A stretch of 64,000 nucleotides of DNA from assembly GCA_004143945.1 (NCBI GenBank), contig SEHB01000010.1:58423-122422 (forward strand), given 5' to 3'. The DNA is from Lysobacteraceae bacterium. Lineage in GTDB: Bacteria > Pseudomonadota > Gammaproteobacteria > Xanthomonadales > Rhodanobacteraceae. A program made the translations under genes and the position numbers. Positions 8,885-17,365 of this stretch are shown in pieces; within the stretch, counting starts at the first letter, position 1; each line of letters begins with the position of its first letter. The notes below the pieces were generated by a model that saw only the letters and a program-made list of their open reading frames with translations, was not told the origin of the DNA and made no database searches.

Positions 8885-9676
8885 ATGATGCGATCGCTGT
8901 TGCGCTGCGCGAGCCTGGTCCTGGCCCTCTTCGTGACGCTGCCGGCGTCGTTGCAGGCCGCGCCGCGCGCACTCGTGGTGCTGACGTCCGTCGACCACGT
9001 GTCCGGGGCCCCGACCGCGACGGGCAACTACCTGCGCGAGGTCGCGTGGCCGGTGGTGCTGCTGGAGCGGGCGGGCATCGAGGTGGACTTCGTCACGCCG
9101 AGCGGCCAACCCGCGCTCGTGCGCGGCAACGAGGCCTACGGCTTCGAAGCCGACCTCGCACGTGAACCCGTGCTGCGCGAGTTCGCCGACCGGCACCTGC
9201 GCGACGGGCGTGTTGCATCGGTGCGCGCGCCACGCGGGATCGACGCGGCACGCTACGATGCGATCGTCTACACCGGCAGCCTCGGCGCCCTGATCGACCT
9301 CGCGCGGGATGAGCGGCTCGCGCGGATCGCGCTCGCGATCCATGACCGCGGCGGCTGGATCGCGACCTTCGGGCATGGCATCGCAGGCCTGCTGCCCCTG
9401 CGCACCGCCGACACGACCCCGTGGCTCTCCGGACGCCGCGTCGCGTGCTTCCCGCAACGCGACGACGAGGCGTTCTTCTTCGAAGACCTCGGCTGGCGCG
9501 ACGCGTTGCCTTACCACATCGAACGCCGCGTACGCGATGCAGGCGCGATCGTGGTCGCGCCCGCCGGGAATGCGCCGCATGTGGTCGAGGATGGTCGCCT
9601 GATGAGTTCGCAAAACGCCGCCGCCGCCGAAGCGCTCGGCACGCGGCTCGTTGCACGCCTGCTCGAAGCGCGCTGA
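8885..9676 (+). CDS. Exported DJ-1/PfpI-like protein lacking the nucleophilic Cys
   Basis: This encodes 263 aa with signal peptide MMRSLLRCASLVLALFVTLPASLQA. The rest has the DJ-1/PfpI glutamine-amidotransferase-like fold: ALVVLTSVDH, GIEVDFVTPSG, YDAIVYTGSLGAL and then IATFGHGIAGLLPL. In active relatives the last motif contains a conserved Cys directly before HG; here it is Gly (F-G-H-G). DJ-1/Hsp31 type glyoxalase or protease activity is therefore not expected unless another residue serves. The start at 8885 is chosen for the signal peptide; the ATG at 8888 is equivalent. Confidence 0.8.
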   Translation: MMRSLLRCASLVLALFVTLPASLQAAPRALVVLTSVDHVSGAPTATGNYLREVAWPVVLLERAGIEVDFVTPSGQPALVRGNEAYGFEADLAREPVLREFADRHLRDGRVASVRAPRGIDAARYDAIVYTGSLGALIDLARDERLARIALAIHDRGGWIATFGHGIAGLLPLRTADTTPWLSGRRVACFPQRDDEAFFFEDLGWRDALPYHIERRVRDAGAIVVAPAGNAPHVVEDGRLMSSQNAAAAEALGTRLVARLLEAR

Positions 9677-9703
9677 GCGCGCCGGTCCGCGGCGGCCGGG
9701 GTC

Positions 9704-11092
9704 TCAGCGCAGCGACCGGAACGCCCGCAGGATCGCGTCGGCGCTCGCCGCGATGTCGTCGTCGCTGGTGGCCCAGTTCGAAACCGAGAGGCGCAGCGCA
9801 GCCACGCCGTGCCAGGACGTGCCGCTCGCCCAGCACGTGCCGTCCTGCTGCACGCGCGCGATCACCTCGCGCGTGAGGGCGTCGTCGTCGCCGAAGCGCA
9901 CGAGCACCTGGTTCAGCACGACGTCGGCGAGGATCGCGACGCCGGCTTCGGCGCCGAGCAGGTCCGCGAAGCGGCGCGCGTGCGCACAGCAGCGATCGAC
10001 CAGCGCGGCGACGCCGTCGCGCCCGAGCGCGCGCAGCGTCGCATAGACCGGAATCCCGCGCGCGCGCCGCGAGAACTCCGGTACCCAGTCCACCGCGTCG
10101 CGTTCGGCGCCGCGCGTCTGCACGAGGTAGGCGGCCGACACCGTCATCGCGGCGCGATGCGCCTCCGCGTCGCGCACGATCGCGACGCCGCTGTCGTAGG
10201 GCACGTTGAGCCACTTGTGCGCGTCGGTCGCCCACGAGTCGGCGAGTTCGATGCCCTCCGCCACGGCGCTGCGCGAGGCGCTCGCTCGCGCCCACAGGCC
10301 GAACGCGCCATCGACGTGCAGCCATGCGCCATGCGCATGCGCGAGGCGCGCGATTTCGCGCAGCGGGTCGAATGCGCCGGTGTTCACGTTGCCTGCCTGC
10401 GCGCAGACGATGACCGGCCCGGCGAGCGTCGGCAGCACCTCGGCGAGCCGGTCGGCGCGCATGCGACCTTGCGCGTCGGATTCGACGCGAACGAGCGCAC
10501 GCGTGCCGAAGCCGAGGTAGCGCAGCGCCACGTCGAGGGTCACGTGCGCTTCCTGCGACGCGACCACGTGCACGCGCGGCGCACCTGCGAGTCCGTCCGC
10601 TTCCACGTCCCAGCCCGCATCGCGCAGCACGCCGTGGCGCGCGGCCGCGAGGCAGGTGAAGTGCGCCATCTGGCAGCCCGTGACGAAGCCGACGCCGCTG
10701 CCACGCGGCAGGTCGAACAGTTCGAGCAGCCAGCGGGCAGCGACTTCCTCGATCGCGGCGGCCATCGGAGAGATCACGTGGATGCCGGCGTTCTGGTCCC
10801 AGGTCGATACCAACCAGTCCGCCGCGAGCGCGACCGGCAAGGAACCGCCGATCACGAAGCCGAAATAGCGCGGTGCCGCACAGGCGGACGCGCCGCGGCC
10901 GGCTGCACCCGCGAGCAGGTCGATCACCGCGGCCGGATCATCGCCGTGCTGCGGCAGGGGTGCGTCGACCGCGGCCATCATCTCGTCGCGACTCGCGCGT
11001 GCGCCGACGAACCGCTGCGGCAGGGCGCGCAGGAAGGTGCCCGCATGCGCGTGCGCACGGGCGAGCAAGGAATCGAACGCGTCTGTCGTCAT
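9704..11092 (-). CDS. PLP-dependent group II decarboxylase (aromatic amino acid / glutamate decarboxylase family)
   Basis: The 462-aa protein fits PF00282. It has the PLP-ring region FVTGCQMAHFTCL (His stacking position), the pyridine-N Asp in LHVDGAFG and the Schiff-base Lys in SWATDAHKWLNVPYDSG. These enzymes remove the alpha-carboxylate from L-amino acids such as tryptophan, tyrosine, DOPA or glutamate. Which substrate is used cannot be told. It has no signal sequence. The convergent neighbour is the DJ-1-like gene, 27 bp away. Confidence 0.86.
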   Translation of the reverse strand: MTTDAFDSLLARAHAHAGTFLRALPQRFVGARASRDEMMAAVDAPLPQHGDDPAAVIDLLAGAAGRGASACAAPRYFGFVIGGSLPVALAADWLVSTWDQNAGIHVISPMAAAIEEVAARWLLELFDLPRGSGVGFVTGCQMAHFTCLAAARHGVLRDAGWDVEADGLAGAPRVHVVASQEAHVTLDVALRYLGFGTRALVRVESDAQGRMRADRLAEVLPTLAGPVIVCAQAGNVNTGAFDPLREIARLAHAHGAWLHVDGAFGLWARASASRSAVAEGIELADSWATDAHKWLNVPYDSGVAIVRDAEAHRAAMTVSAAYLVQTRGAERDAVDWVPEFSRRARGIPVYATLRALGRDGVAALVDRCCAHARRFADLLGAEAGVAILADVVLNQVLVRFGDDDALTREVIARVQQDGTCWASGTSWHGVAALRLSVSNWATSDDDIAASADAILRAFRSLR

Positions 11093-11301
11093 CGGACCGG
11101 CTCCGGCTTCGGTGCGGGGCGCCCCGCGATCACGCGACGATAGTCGCTTGACGCGGCGAATGGCGGCTGCGGAGAGACCGGATCGCGTGCCGTTCCTGCG
11201 GTACGGGTGCGGCGTCCGCGCTGCGCGCGCCGTTCGCCCTCGATTGCGGGGATGGCCACGGATCGCCCCCGACCCGCCAGACCATGCCTTCCGGCCTATT
11301 A

Positions 11302-11340
11302 TTATCGTTCTTCGATATGCGTATTATCGCACAACGATAA
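11302..11340. promoter_or_regulatory. Operator-like TTATCG/CGATAA cluster upstream of DUF2975-XRE pair
   Basis: In a short AT-rich stretch, TTATCG occurs at 11302-11307 and 11324-11329, and CGATAA at 11335-11340. The last two form an inverted repeat with a 5-base spacer, ending 20 bases before the GTG start. The position fits autoregulation by the XRE protein encoded at 11874. This is inference. Confidence 0.5.
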
Positions 11341-11359
11341 CACGCAAGGGGATGCACCC

Positions 11360-11872
11360 GTGACCCGCCTGTCGTCTCGCGCGCTCGCAGCCGCCCGCCC
11401 GGTGATCCGTGGACTGGGTCTGCTCAACCTCCTGTACGCGCTCGCGCTGGGGGTGCTGTTCGGCATCGGTTGCGTGGTCGAGGACTGGCCGCATCGCCTG
11501 CTCGGCTTCGCGCGGGCCGATGCGCATCCGCGCCTCGCCGAAGGACTGCTCGCGATGATGCTGATCGCGATCGCGGGCGCCGGCATCGTGCACGCGATCC
11601 TCGGGCGGCTGCTCGCGATCGTCGACAGCGTGCGGGGCGGCGACCCGTTCATCGAAGCGAACGCACGCCACCTCGACGCGATCGCGTGGCGCGTGGTCGC
11701 ACTCGAAGTCCTGCGCCTCTGTGTCGCGGCGATCGCTTCGGTCGTATGGGAATCGGGTCACGTCGGCGGTTTCTCGTTCACGCCGTGGCTCGCGGTCCTG
11801 ATGCTGTTCGTCCTGTCCGGCGTGTTCGCCCAGGGTGCGCGCATGCGCGCCGACCTGGAAGGGACGGTCTGA
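11360..11872 (+). CDS. DUF2975 family membrane protein
   Basis: This encodes 170 aa with four predicted membrane helices (LGLLNLLYALALGVLFGIG; LLAMMLIAIAGAGIVHAIL; WRVVALEVLRLCVAAIASVV; FTPWLAVLMLFVLSGVFAQG). The order, the loop GGDPFIEANARHL and the partner XRE gene one base downstream are characteristic of the DUF2975 family. The start is the GTG at 11360, preceded by AAGGGG. Family members are thought to act with the small repressor, but the signal is unknown. A short overlapping ATG at 11352 meets a stop after three codons. Confidence 0.8.
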   Translation: MTRLSSRALAAARPVIRGLGLLNLLYALALGVLFGIGCVVEDWPHRLLGFARADAHPRLAEGLLAMMLIAIAGAGIVHAILGRLLAIVDSVRGGDPFIEANARHLDAIAWRVVALEVLRLCVAAIASVVWESGHVGGFSFTPWLAVLMLFVLSGVFAQGARMRADLEGTV

Positions 11873-11873
11873 C

Positions 11874-12095
11874 ATGGCGATCGTCGTCCGCCTCGACGAA
11901 CGCCTGCATGCGCGGCGCATGACGCTGACCGAACTTGCGGCGCGCGTGGACATCACGCTCGCGAACCTGTCGATCCTCAAGACCGGCAAGGCGAAGGCAA
12001 TCCGCTTCTCCACGCTCGAGGCGATCTGCGCGGCGCTCGAGTGCCAACCTGGCGACCTGCTCGCCTTCGATCCCGACGCGCCTGCCGAGGACTGA
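11874..12095 (+). CDS. XRE-family small transcriptional regulator (YozG-like)
   Basis: The 73-aa protein is almost entirely a helix-turn-helix: RRMTLTELAARVDITLANLS (turn and recognition helix), then FSTLEAICAALECQPGDLL. This is the Cro/CI-type arrangement of the YozG group, which always pairs with DUF2975 membrane proteins. The gene starts one base after the DUF2975 stop and is surely co-transcribed. It probably binds the TTATCG/CGATAA boxes upstream of 11360. Confidence 0.88.
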   Translation: MAIVVRLDERLHARRMTLTELAARVDITLANLSILKTGKAKAIRFSTLEAICAALECQPGDLLAFDPDAPAED

Positions 12096-12099
12096 TGAC

Positions 12100-12564
12100 A
12101 TGCCCATCCACCCGCTGATCCGTTTCGTGTCGCCCGACCCGCTCCAGGATGGCGTGCGACCGGTGCAGGCCTGGGGCCTGCGCCTGTTCTTCGTGCTGAT
12201 GCTCGTTTTCGTCGCGCCGACCGCATGGAGTGCGCTGATCGCGCACGAGGGTGCCTGGGATCCGCTGCGCGCGGTCGCGATCTCGGCGTGGGCGACCTAC
12301 CCCGCACTCGCGCTGTTCGGCGTGTTCCGCCCGCTGCGCTGGTTGCCGCTGATGTTCTTCACGATCGGCTACAAGGCGATCTGGCTCGCGTTCGTCGCGT
12401 GGCCGCTGTGGCAGGCCGGCAGCCTTTGGGGCACGCCGGCCGGCGAGATCGCGGCGTCGTTCCTGCCGCTGCCGCTGCTGGTGCTGGTCGTCCCGTGGGG
12501 TTACGCCTGGCGCACGTACTTCGGCGGAGGCCGGCGCGGGCGCACGGTGGCGCACGCGGGCTAG
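12100..12564 (+). CDS. Small four-helix membrane protein of unknown function
   Basis: This encodes 154 aa with about four hydrophobic helices (LRLFFVLMLVFVAPTAWSAL; AVAISAWATYPALALFGVF; WLPLMFFTIGYKAIWLAFV; LPLPLLVLVVPWGYAW). The ATG at 12100 lies five bases after the XRE stop, so it is the third gene of the DUF2975-XRE operon. I do not recognise a named family. Its 3' end overlaps by four bases the end of the convergent gene at 12561. Confidence 0.75.
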   Translation: MPIHPLIRFVSPDPLQDGVRPVQAWGLRLFFVLMLVFVAPTAWSALIAHEGAWDPLRAVAISAWATYPALALFGVFRPLRWLPLMFFTIGYKAIWLAFVAWPLWQAGSLWGTPAGEIAASFLPLPLLVLVVPWGYAWRTYFGGGRRGRTVAHAG

Positions 12565-13034
12565 CGCGCCTGCGCGGTGGCCGGCGGCGCGACGCCGCCC
12601 AGCGCGGGCTCGCGCGACGCACGATGCGGGCCGCTGAATCCGAGCCACGTCGCCGCGACTGCGAGCACCAGCGTCGCGAGCGAAAGCAGCGGCGCGGCCG
12701 GCGCACCCGCGACCGCATCGCGCGCGTGATGGAGCGCACCGAGGAGGCCCGCACCCCAGGTCGCGAGCAACACGAAGGTGTAGGCGGCGAAGCGCCCGTG
12801 CAATCGTTCCGCGCGGAACAGTTCGAACAACGCGCACAGCATCGCGACGCTCGCGAACACGAGGCCGCCGACGACCAGCCGCACGGCGAATGCACTGCCG
12901 GCAGCCTGCTGCGTCGACCACGACGCGTAGTCGCCGATCAGTGCGCCGAGGAACAGCGGGACCGTGCCCGCGAGCATGACGGCATGGAACGGGTGGATCG
13001 CGTCGTGCCGCGATCGGTCGGCGATGGCAGCCAT
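12561..13034 (-). CDS. DUF2231-like membrane protein
   Basis: The 157-aa product has four hydrophobic segments. Its opening HDAIHPFHAVMLAGTVPLFL resembles the His-Pro motif at the start of DUF2231 proteins. The ATG at 13034 is chosen because GAGGAG lies at the right distance before it; upstream in-frame codons look non-coding. The function of the family is unknown. The gene is followed tail-to-tail by the 12100 gene. Confidence 0.65.
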   Translation of the reverse strand: MAAIADRSRHDAIHPFHAVMLAGTVPLFLGALIGDYASWSTQQAAGSAFAVRLVVGGLVFASVAMLCALFELFRAERLHGRFAAYTFVLLATWGAGLLGALHHARDAVAGAPAAPLLSLATLVLAVAATWLGFSGPHRASREPALGGVAPPATAQAR

Positions 13035-13163
13035 GTCGATCTCCTCGGGTTCGGGGCCTGCGCGGATCGATGCGATCCGACGCATGTGTCCCCGAGAGAT
13101 GCGGCCGCGCTCCCGATCCCTCAATCGAGGCAGGGTGAGGCCAAAGGCCGCACCCCGTGCGCG

Positions 13164-15395
13164 CTACAGCTCGAAGCGGTAGCTGAACTTGACCAGCAGC
13201 TGTTCGTCGTCGCGAAGCGAGAAGCTGTCGCGCAGCAAGTGGCCGGTCTGGTCGGAAAACGCGTCCTCGCGGTAGCCGCCGCGGCCGTACACGACATAGA
13301 GATAGGAGAGCGGCGCCAGCTCGTAGCGATAACGGATCTGGAAGCCGAGGTTCGTGACGTTGAAGTCGTCCACCGGTTCGCCGGTGGCGACCGCGTGCGT
13401 ATTCGCACCGACGCGGTACGCGCGGCGCAGGCCGGCATCGAGCGCGATCGCCTGCAGCTTCACGCGCAGCTCCTGGCGGCTGTCGATGGTCCAGTCGACG
13501 CCCGCATTGAAGTCGAGTTCGCGCCTGCGGAAGCTGCCGATCAGGTTCTCGCGCTGCCACACCAGCCAGTCCGGGCTGCGGTCGTTGTAGAAGCCCGCAT
13601 GCAGGTTGAACGCGTCGCTGACGAAATACGTCGCGTCGTACATCACGCTGTAGCCGAGGTTCGTGTTGCCCGAAAGGCCGCCGCTGAAGGCCTCGAGTTC
13701 GACCTCGTGCGCCCAGTCGCCCTTGCGCGGACGCTGGAACTGGTAGTACGCGCCGAAGTTCGCCGGCTTCCTGACCGACCCGTTGCCGCGCGTGAGCAGG
13801 TCGTCGACGCCGGCGCTGTTGACGTTGACCTGCGCGTACTCGTAGCTGCCGTTGCGGAGTCGGCCTTCGCGGCTCATCCGGAACTGGTCGTTGAGCTTCT
13901 CGCCGTGGTCGTTGTAGTTGCGGCTGAGGCGACCGCGCCAGTCCTTGGACGCGTAGCGCGAGGACTGCGGCAGGTCGGCGAAGCGGCGCCGCAATTCCCA
14001 GTGCAGGTAGTTCGTGCTGTTGCGCGAAAGATAACCCGCATCGTTGATCTCGAGGTCGTTGCCGAAGTGCATCGCGATCCACTGCTGGCGCCAGCCCTGC
14101 CCCATCTCGTAGTCGGCCCAGACCGTCGCGCCGAGCCCGGTTTCGATCGCGCCGGCCGCATCGACGCGGCTGCCGAACACGCGCGTCTTCACGTTCCAGG
14201 CCGGCGTCGGTCGCCAGTTGTGGTCGATGCCGAACACGCTCGCCTCGCGGTCGAGCCACGGCCGTTCGACGTTGGTCATCATGAGCCCGACGTTCTGCGT
14301 GTCGAAATCGTGCACGAGCCGCAGCGCGGTGAACGTGCGACCGACCTCGTCCGCCTCGTCCGCGGCGAACAGGCCGTACTGGGTCGCGCCGATGCTGCCG
14401 TTGACCTTGATCGCCGCGGTGATGTCCCCCGATCCCGCGCCGTCGTCGGCCGGCCCGCCGATGCGCCTCGTATACAGCAGCTGGCTGAAGTCCGACGGCG
14501 TGGTGTATTCGAACAGTCCCTGGTTCTCGGTGAAGAACGGCCGCTTGTCGCTGATGAAGGTCTCGGTCGCGTCGAAGTTGACGACGAGGTCGTCGCTCTC
14601 GACCTGGCCGAAATCCGGATTCACGGTCGCGGCCATCTGGAATTGCCCGTTCGGCTTCCAGAACACGTCGGCGCCGGCGTCGAACGCGTCGTCGCCGGCG
14701 ACGAAGTCGTGCAGGCCCGACGCGTACGGCGTGATCGCGAGCAGCGACTGGCTGTACGCGTCGACGTCGACCGGCGCGAAGTCGGACAGGAACCGCGGCC
14801 GCTCGAAACTCGCGGACGGCCACGCGGCCCGCTCGCCGGTGGAGCCGATGACCCGGTCGAGATAAACCTTCAGCGTGCGCGTGCCGCCCTGCGCGCTCGC
14901 CATCGGCGCGATGTACCACGGGATCAGCATCTCGACCGACCAGCCGTCGTCGTCCTCGCTGACCGCGTGGCGCCAGTTGCCGTCCCAGTCGTCGTTGAAC
15001 TGGCTTTCGTTCGTGATCACCGCATCGGCGATGCCATCGGTGGACGACACCGTGAAGTTGTATCCGGTTCGGCCGCCCGCGTCGAAGTCGACCATCAGGT
15101 TGACGCGATCGACCTGTTCATCGAAATCGCGCTGCACGCGCTGGCGCGTGCGTGGCACGCCGGCCGGCTGCACGTTGCGAAATCCGATCGCGAGCCCCTC
15201 GGGCGTCGCGAGGATCCATGCCTCGGTCGGCAACGAGGCCGGCTCGCCGCTGAGCGGTTGCACCTGGCGGAATTCGGTCACGTGGCGCGCACCCTGCCAT
15301 TCGGCCGGGTCGATGCGACCGTCGACTTCGATCGCGCACGCGGACCACGACAGCGACGCACACAAGGCCCCACCCACCACCTGCGCTGCACGCAT
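13164..15395 (-). CDS. DUF5916 / CBM9-like outer-membrane protein
   Basis: This encodes 743 aa with signal peptide MRAAQVVGGALCASLSWSACA. Residues 20-220 match the family 9 carbohydrate-binding-like domain (DGRIDPAEWQGA, RVNLMVDFDAGGRTGYNF, WSVEMLIPW). The rest is a DUF5916 domain with DKRPFFTENQGLFEY, DFGQVESDD and a long run of amphipathic beta strands ending LVKFSYRFEL, consistent with an outer-membrane beta-barrel. It may bind or pass glycans, but no substrate has been shown for most members. An SD-like AGGGAGC precedes the ATG. Confidence 0.85.
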   Translation of the reverse strand: MRAAQVVGGALCASLSWSACAIEVDGRIDPAEWQGARHVTEFRQVQPLSGEPASLPTEAWILATPEGLAIGFRNVQPAGVPRTRQRVQRDFDEQVDRVNLMVDFDAGGRTGYNFTVSSTDGIADAVITNESQFNDDWDGNWRHAVSEDDDGWSVEMLIPWYIAPMASAQGGTRTLKVYLDRVIGSTGERAAWPSASFERPRFLSDFAPVDVDAYSQSLLAITPYASGLHDFVAGDDAFDAGADVFWKPNGQFQMAATVNPDFGQVESDDLVVNFDATETFISDKRPFFTENQGLFEYTTPSDFSQLLYTRRIGGPADDGAGSGDITAAIKVNGSIGATQYGLFAADEADEVGRTFTALRLVHDFDTQNVGLMMTNVERPWLDREASVFGIDHNWRPTPAWNVKTRVFGSRVDAAGAIETGLGATVWADYEMGQGWRQQWIAMHFGNDLEINDAGYLSRNSTNYLHWELRRRFADLPQSSRYASKDWRGRLSRNYNDHGEKLNDQFRMSREGRLRNGSYEYAQVNVNSAGVDDLLTRGNGSVRKPANFGAYYQFQRPRKGDWAHEVELEAFSGGLSGNTNLGYSVMYDATYFVSDAFNLHAGFYNDRSPDWLVWQRENLIGSFRRRELDFNAGVDWTIDSRQELRVKLQAIALDAGLRRAYRVGANTHAVATGEPVDDFNVTNLGFQIRYRYELAPLSYLYVVYGRGGYREDAFSDQTGHLLRDSFSLRDDEQLLVKFSYRFEL

Positions 15396-15563
15396 GCGCC
15401 TGACGCTCCCTGGAAGTCCGGATGATCCATGCCCGCACCGCCCTGCCCGCGGGGTGGCGACGCGTCGCGAGGCGCAAGTGCGCGCAAGCCGGCACTCTGA
15501 TGCGCGCGGCAGCGAAAGGGTTGCATCGCGCGGACCGGATCACGCCGCGCCGGATGGATCGCG

Positions 15564-16349
15564 CTACGCGTCCGGCTCGTGCAGTCGACCCGCCGTCGCC
15601 GGCGCGACGAATGCCTGCAGGCGCGCCGCATCGGCGATCGCATGCCCGTGCGCGGTGTTGTCGAGGATGCACCATGCAGGCGTCCTCGGCCGACCGTCGC
15701 GCGCAAGCTCGCGCGCGAGCGCGCGCAGCGCTTCGTCCGCATAGCGGCTGTAGTACATGCGCGGCGAGCCGTGCCAGCGCCGGTAGGTCCAGCCTGCGCG
15801 CGCACTGCCCGCGGTTCGTGCGGCGTCCGCCAGCGATGCGGGGTCGGCCGCGACGCGCGTGATCGCATACCGCTCCCAGAGGCGCGCGACGCGAGGTTCG
15901 AACCAGGACGAATGGCGCGGCTCGCATGCGATGCGTGCATCGCAACGCCGCCGCAGCATCGCGAAGAAGCGGTCGGCCACGCGCGCATCGAACACGAGGC
16001 TCGGCGGAAGCTGCGCGAGTACGCCACCGAACGTCGTGCCGAGCCCCGCGACCGACTCGAAGAACGCGTCGAGTGCGCCCGCCGTTCCGTGCAGCCGCGC
16101 GTCGTGCGTGACCGTCCTCGGCAGCTTGACCGAGAACAGGAAGCCGGCGGGCACGCTCGCGGCCCAGCGCTCGAACGTGGGCTGCCGATGCGGACGGTGG
16201 AACGTCGAATTGATTTCGACCACGTCGAAGCGCGTCGCGTAGCGCGCGAGGTGGCTCGGCCCATCGTGGAACAGATGGCCATGCTGCGCGGGAATCGACC
16301 ACCCGGCACAGCCGATGCGCACGCGTGGCGCCCGCGTGCGCGCGCTCAT
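15564..16349 (-). CDS. DUF72 family protein (YecE-like TIM barrel)
   Basis: The 261-aa protein has the DUF72 marks: RIGCAGWSIP near the N-terminus, FDVVEINSTFHRP, FLFSVKLPRTVTHD, LAQLPPSLVFD and ACEPRHSSWF. The family is a TIM barrel of unknown biochemical role. The ATG at 16349 is preferred over an in-frame GTG four codons upstream. About 200 bp between this start and the glutathione transferase stop at 16564 show nothing recognisable. Confidence 0.85.
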   Translation of the reverse strand: MSARTRAPRVRIGCAGWSIPAQHGHLFHDGPSHLARYATRFDVVEINSTFHRPHRQPTFERWAASVPAGFLFSVKLPRTVTHDARLHGTAGALDAFFESVAGLGTTFGGVLAQLPPSLVFDARVADRFFAMLRRRCDARIACEPRHSSWFEPRVARLWERYAITRVAADPASLADAARTAGSARAGWTYRRWHGSPRMYYSRYADEALRALARELARDGRPRTPAWCILDNTAHGHAIADAARLQAFVAPATAGRLHEPDA

Positions 16350-16563
16350 CGCGATCTGCACGGTCGCGCGCGCACGCGCAACGTGGGCCGGAACGGTCGG
16401 CCCTCGTTGTCGTGCGCAGCCCGCAGGCGCTGGACCAGGTGCATCGGATCGGCCGTGTCGTCGCTCGCCGATACGCTGCCGTGGCCCGCTTTAACCGACG
16501 CTGACGCTCGCCGCGGTGGCGCCGGGCCGATCCCGGCGTCGCGCCGGAATTCCGTCCGCGCGG

Positions 16564-17184
16564 TTACGCGGGGTACTGCACCGCGAGTGCGTCGTCGCGC
16601 TCGCGCGCAGCCACCGCGGCCGGCCGCTGCGCATGCCGCTGCACGAACGCGGTGAACGCGGGTCGCGCCTCGATCGCGCGGGTCTGCAGGTAGAAGCCGA
16701 GCAGCGATGCCATGTAGAGATCCGCCGCGGTGAAATGATCGCCCGCGAGGTGCTCCCTGCCCTCGAGTGTCTGCTCGAGCACGCGCAGCACGTCGTCCTC
16801 GCTGCCGTAGCCTGCCGCGCGCGCCGGTGCGAACGCGCCCGCGTACTTCGCCGTCACCACCGCCTCGGTGGGTCCGGCGAGGAAGAACAGCCAGCGGTAA
16901 TAGCTGCCGCGCTCGCGCGAGCCGACCGGCGGTGCGAGCCGCCGGTCGGGCACGAGGTCGGCGAGGTAGGCGCAGATCGCCGCGTTCTCGGTCACCACGA
17001 CGTCGCCATGGCGGATCGCCGGCACCTTGCCCATCGGATTGATCGCGAGGTACTCCGGGGACTTCATCGTGGTCCCGAATTCGAGGATCCTGTCCTCGTA
17101 CGGCAGCCCGGTTTCCTCGAGCATCCAGCGTGCGAGGCGGCTGCGGGAAAGTGGATGGGTGTAGAACACGAGCGTGTCGGACAT
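16564..17184 (-). CDS. Glutathione S-transferase
   Basis: This encodes 206 aa. The N-terminal thioredoxin-like domain has FYTHPLSRSRLARWMLEETG with the catalytic Ser region, the cis-Pro motif NPMGKVPAIRHGD and ENAAICAYLAD for glutathione binding. The alpha-helical C-terminal domain contains FTAADLYMASLLGFYL. The product is a cytosolic enzyme conjugating or reducing with glutathione; substrates cannot be assigned. It is divergent from the beta-helix gene at 17366. Confidence 0.9.
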   Translation of the reverse strand: MSDTLVFYTHPLSRSRLARWMLEETGLPYEDRILEFGTTMKSPEYLAINPMGKVPAIRHGDVVVTENAAICAYLADLVPDRRLAPPVGSRERGSYYRWLFFLAGPTEAVVTAKYAGAFAPARAAGYGSEDDVLRVLEQTLEGREHLAGDHFTAADLYMASLLGFYLQTRAIEARPAFTAFVQRHAQRPAAVAARERDDALAVQYPA

Positions 17185-17365
17185 TGGCAAGGTCCCAGCG
17201 GCGGAGGAGACCCAGTGTGCCCGAGGACGCTGACAGGATCTGTCAGCAGTCTTCGGCGAGGCCACGGCGCGCCTGAACCGGCCGCTCAGGCGAAGCACCC
17301 CGTTGGCCCCTCGCCGCGCGTGAGGCCGTGGATGCGTGGAAATTGCCTCTCCTCGTGCCGACGCC

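Noticed and set aside
12225..15425. Very long open frame opposite the DUF5916 gene
   Set aside because: It is an antisense shadow in GC-rich DNA: arginine/valine-rich, with no domain, and it covers several clearly coding genes on the other strand.
15890..15912. GGTTCGAACC-like sequence as a tRNA T-arm
   Set aside because: It lies inside the DUF72 gene and no acceptor stem or anticodon arm can be built around it.
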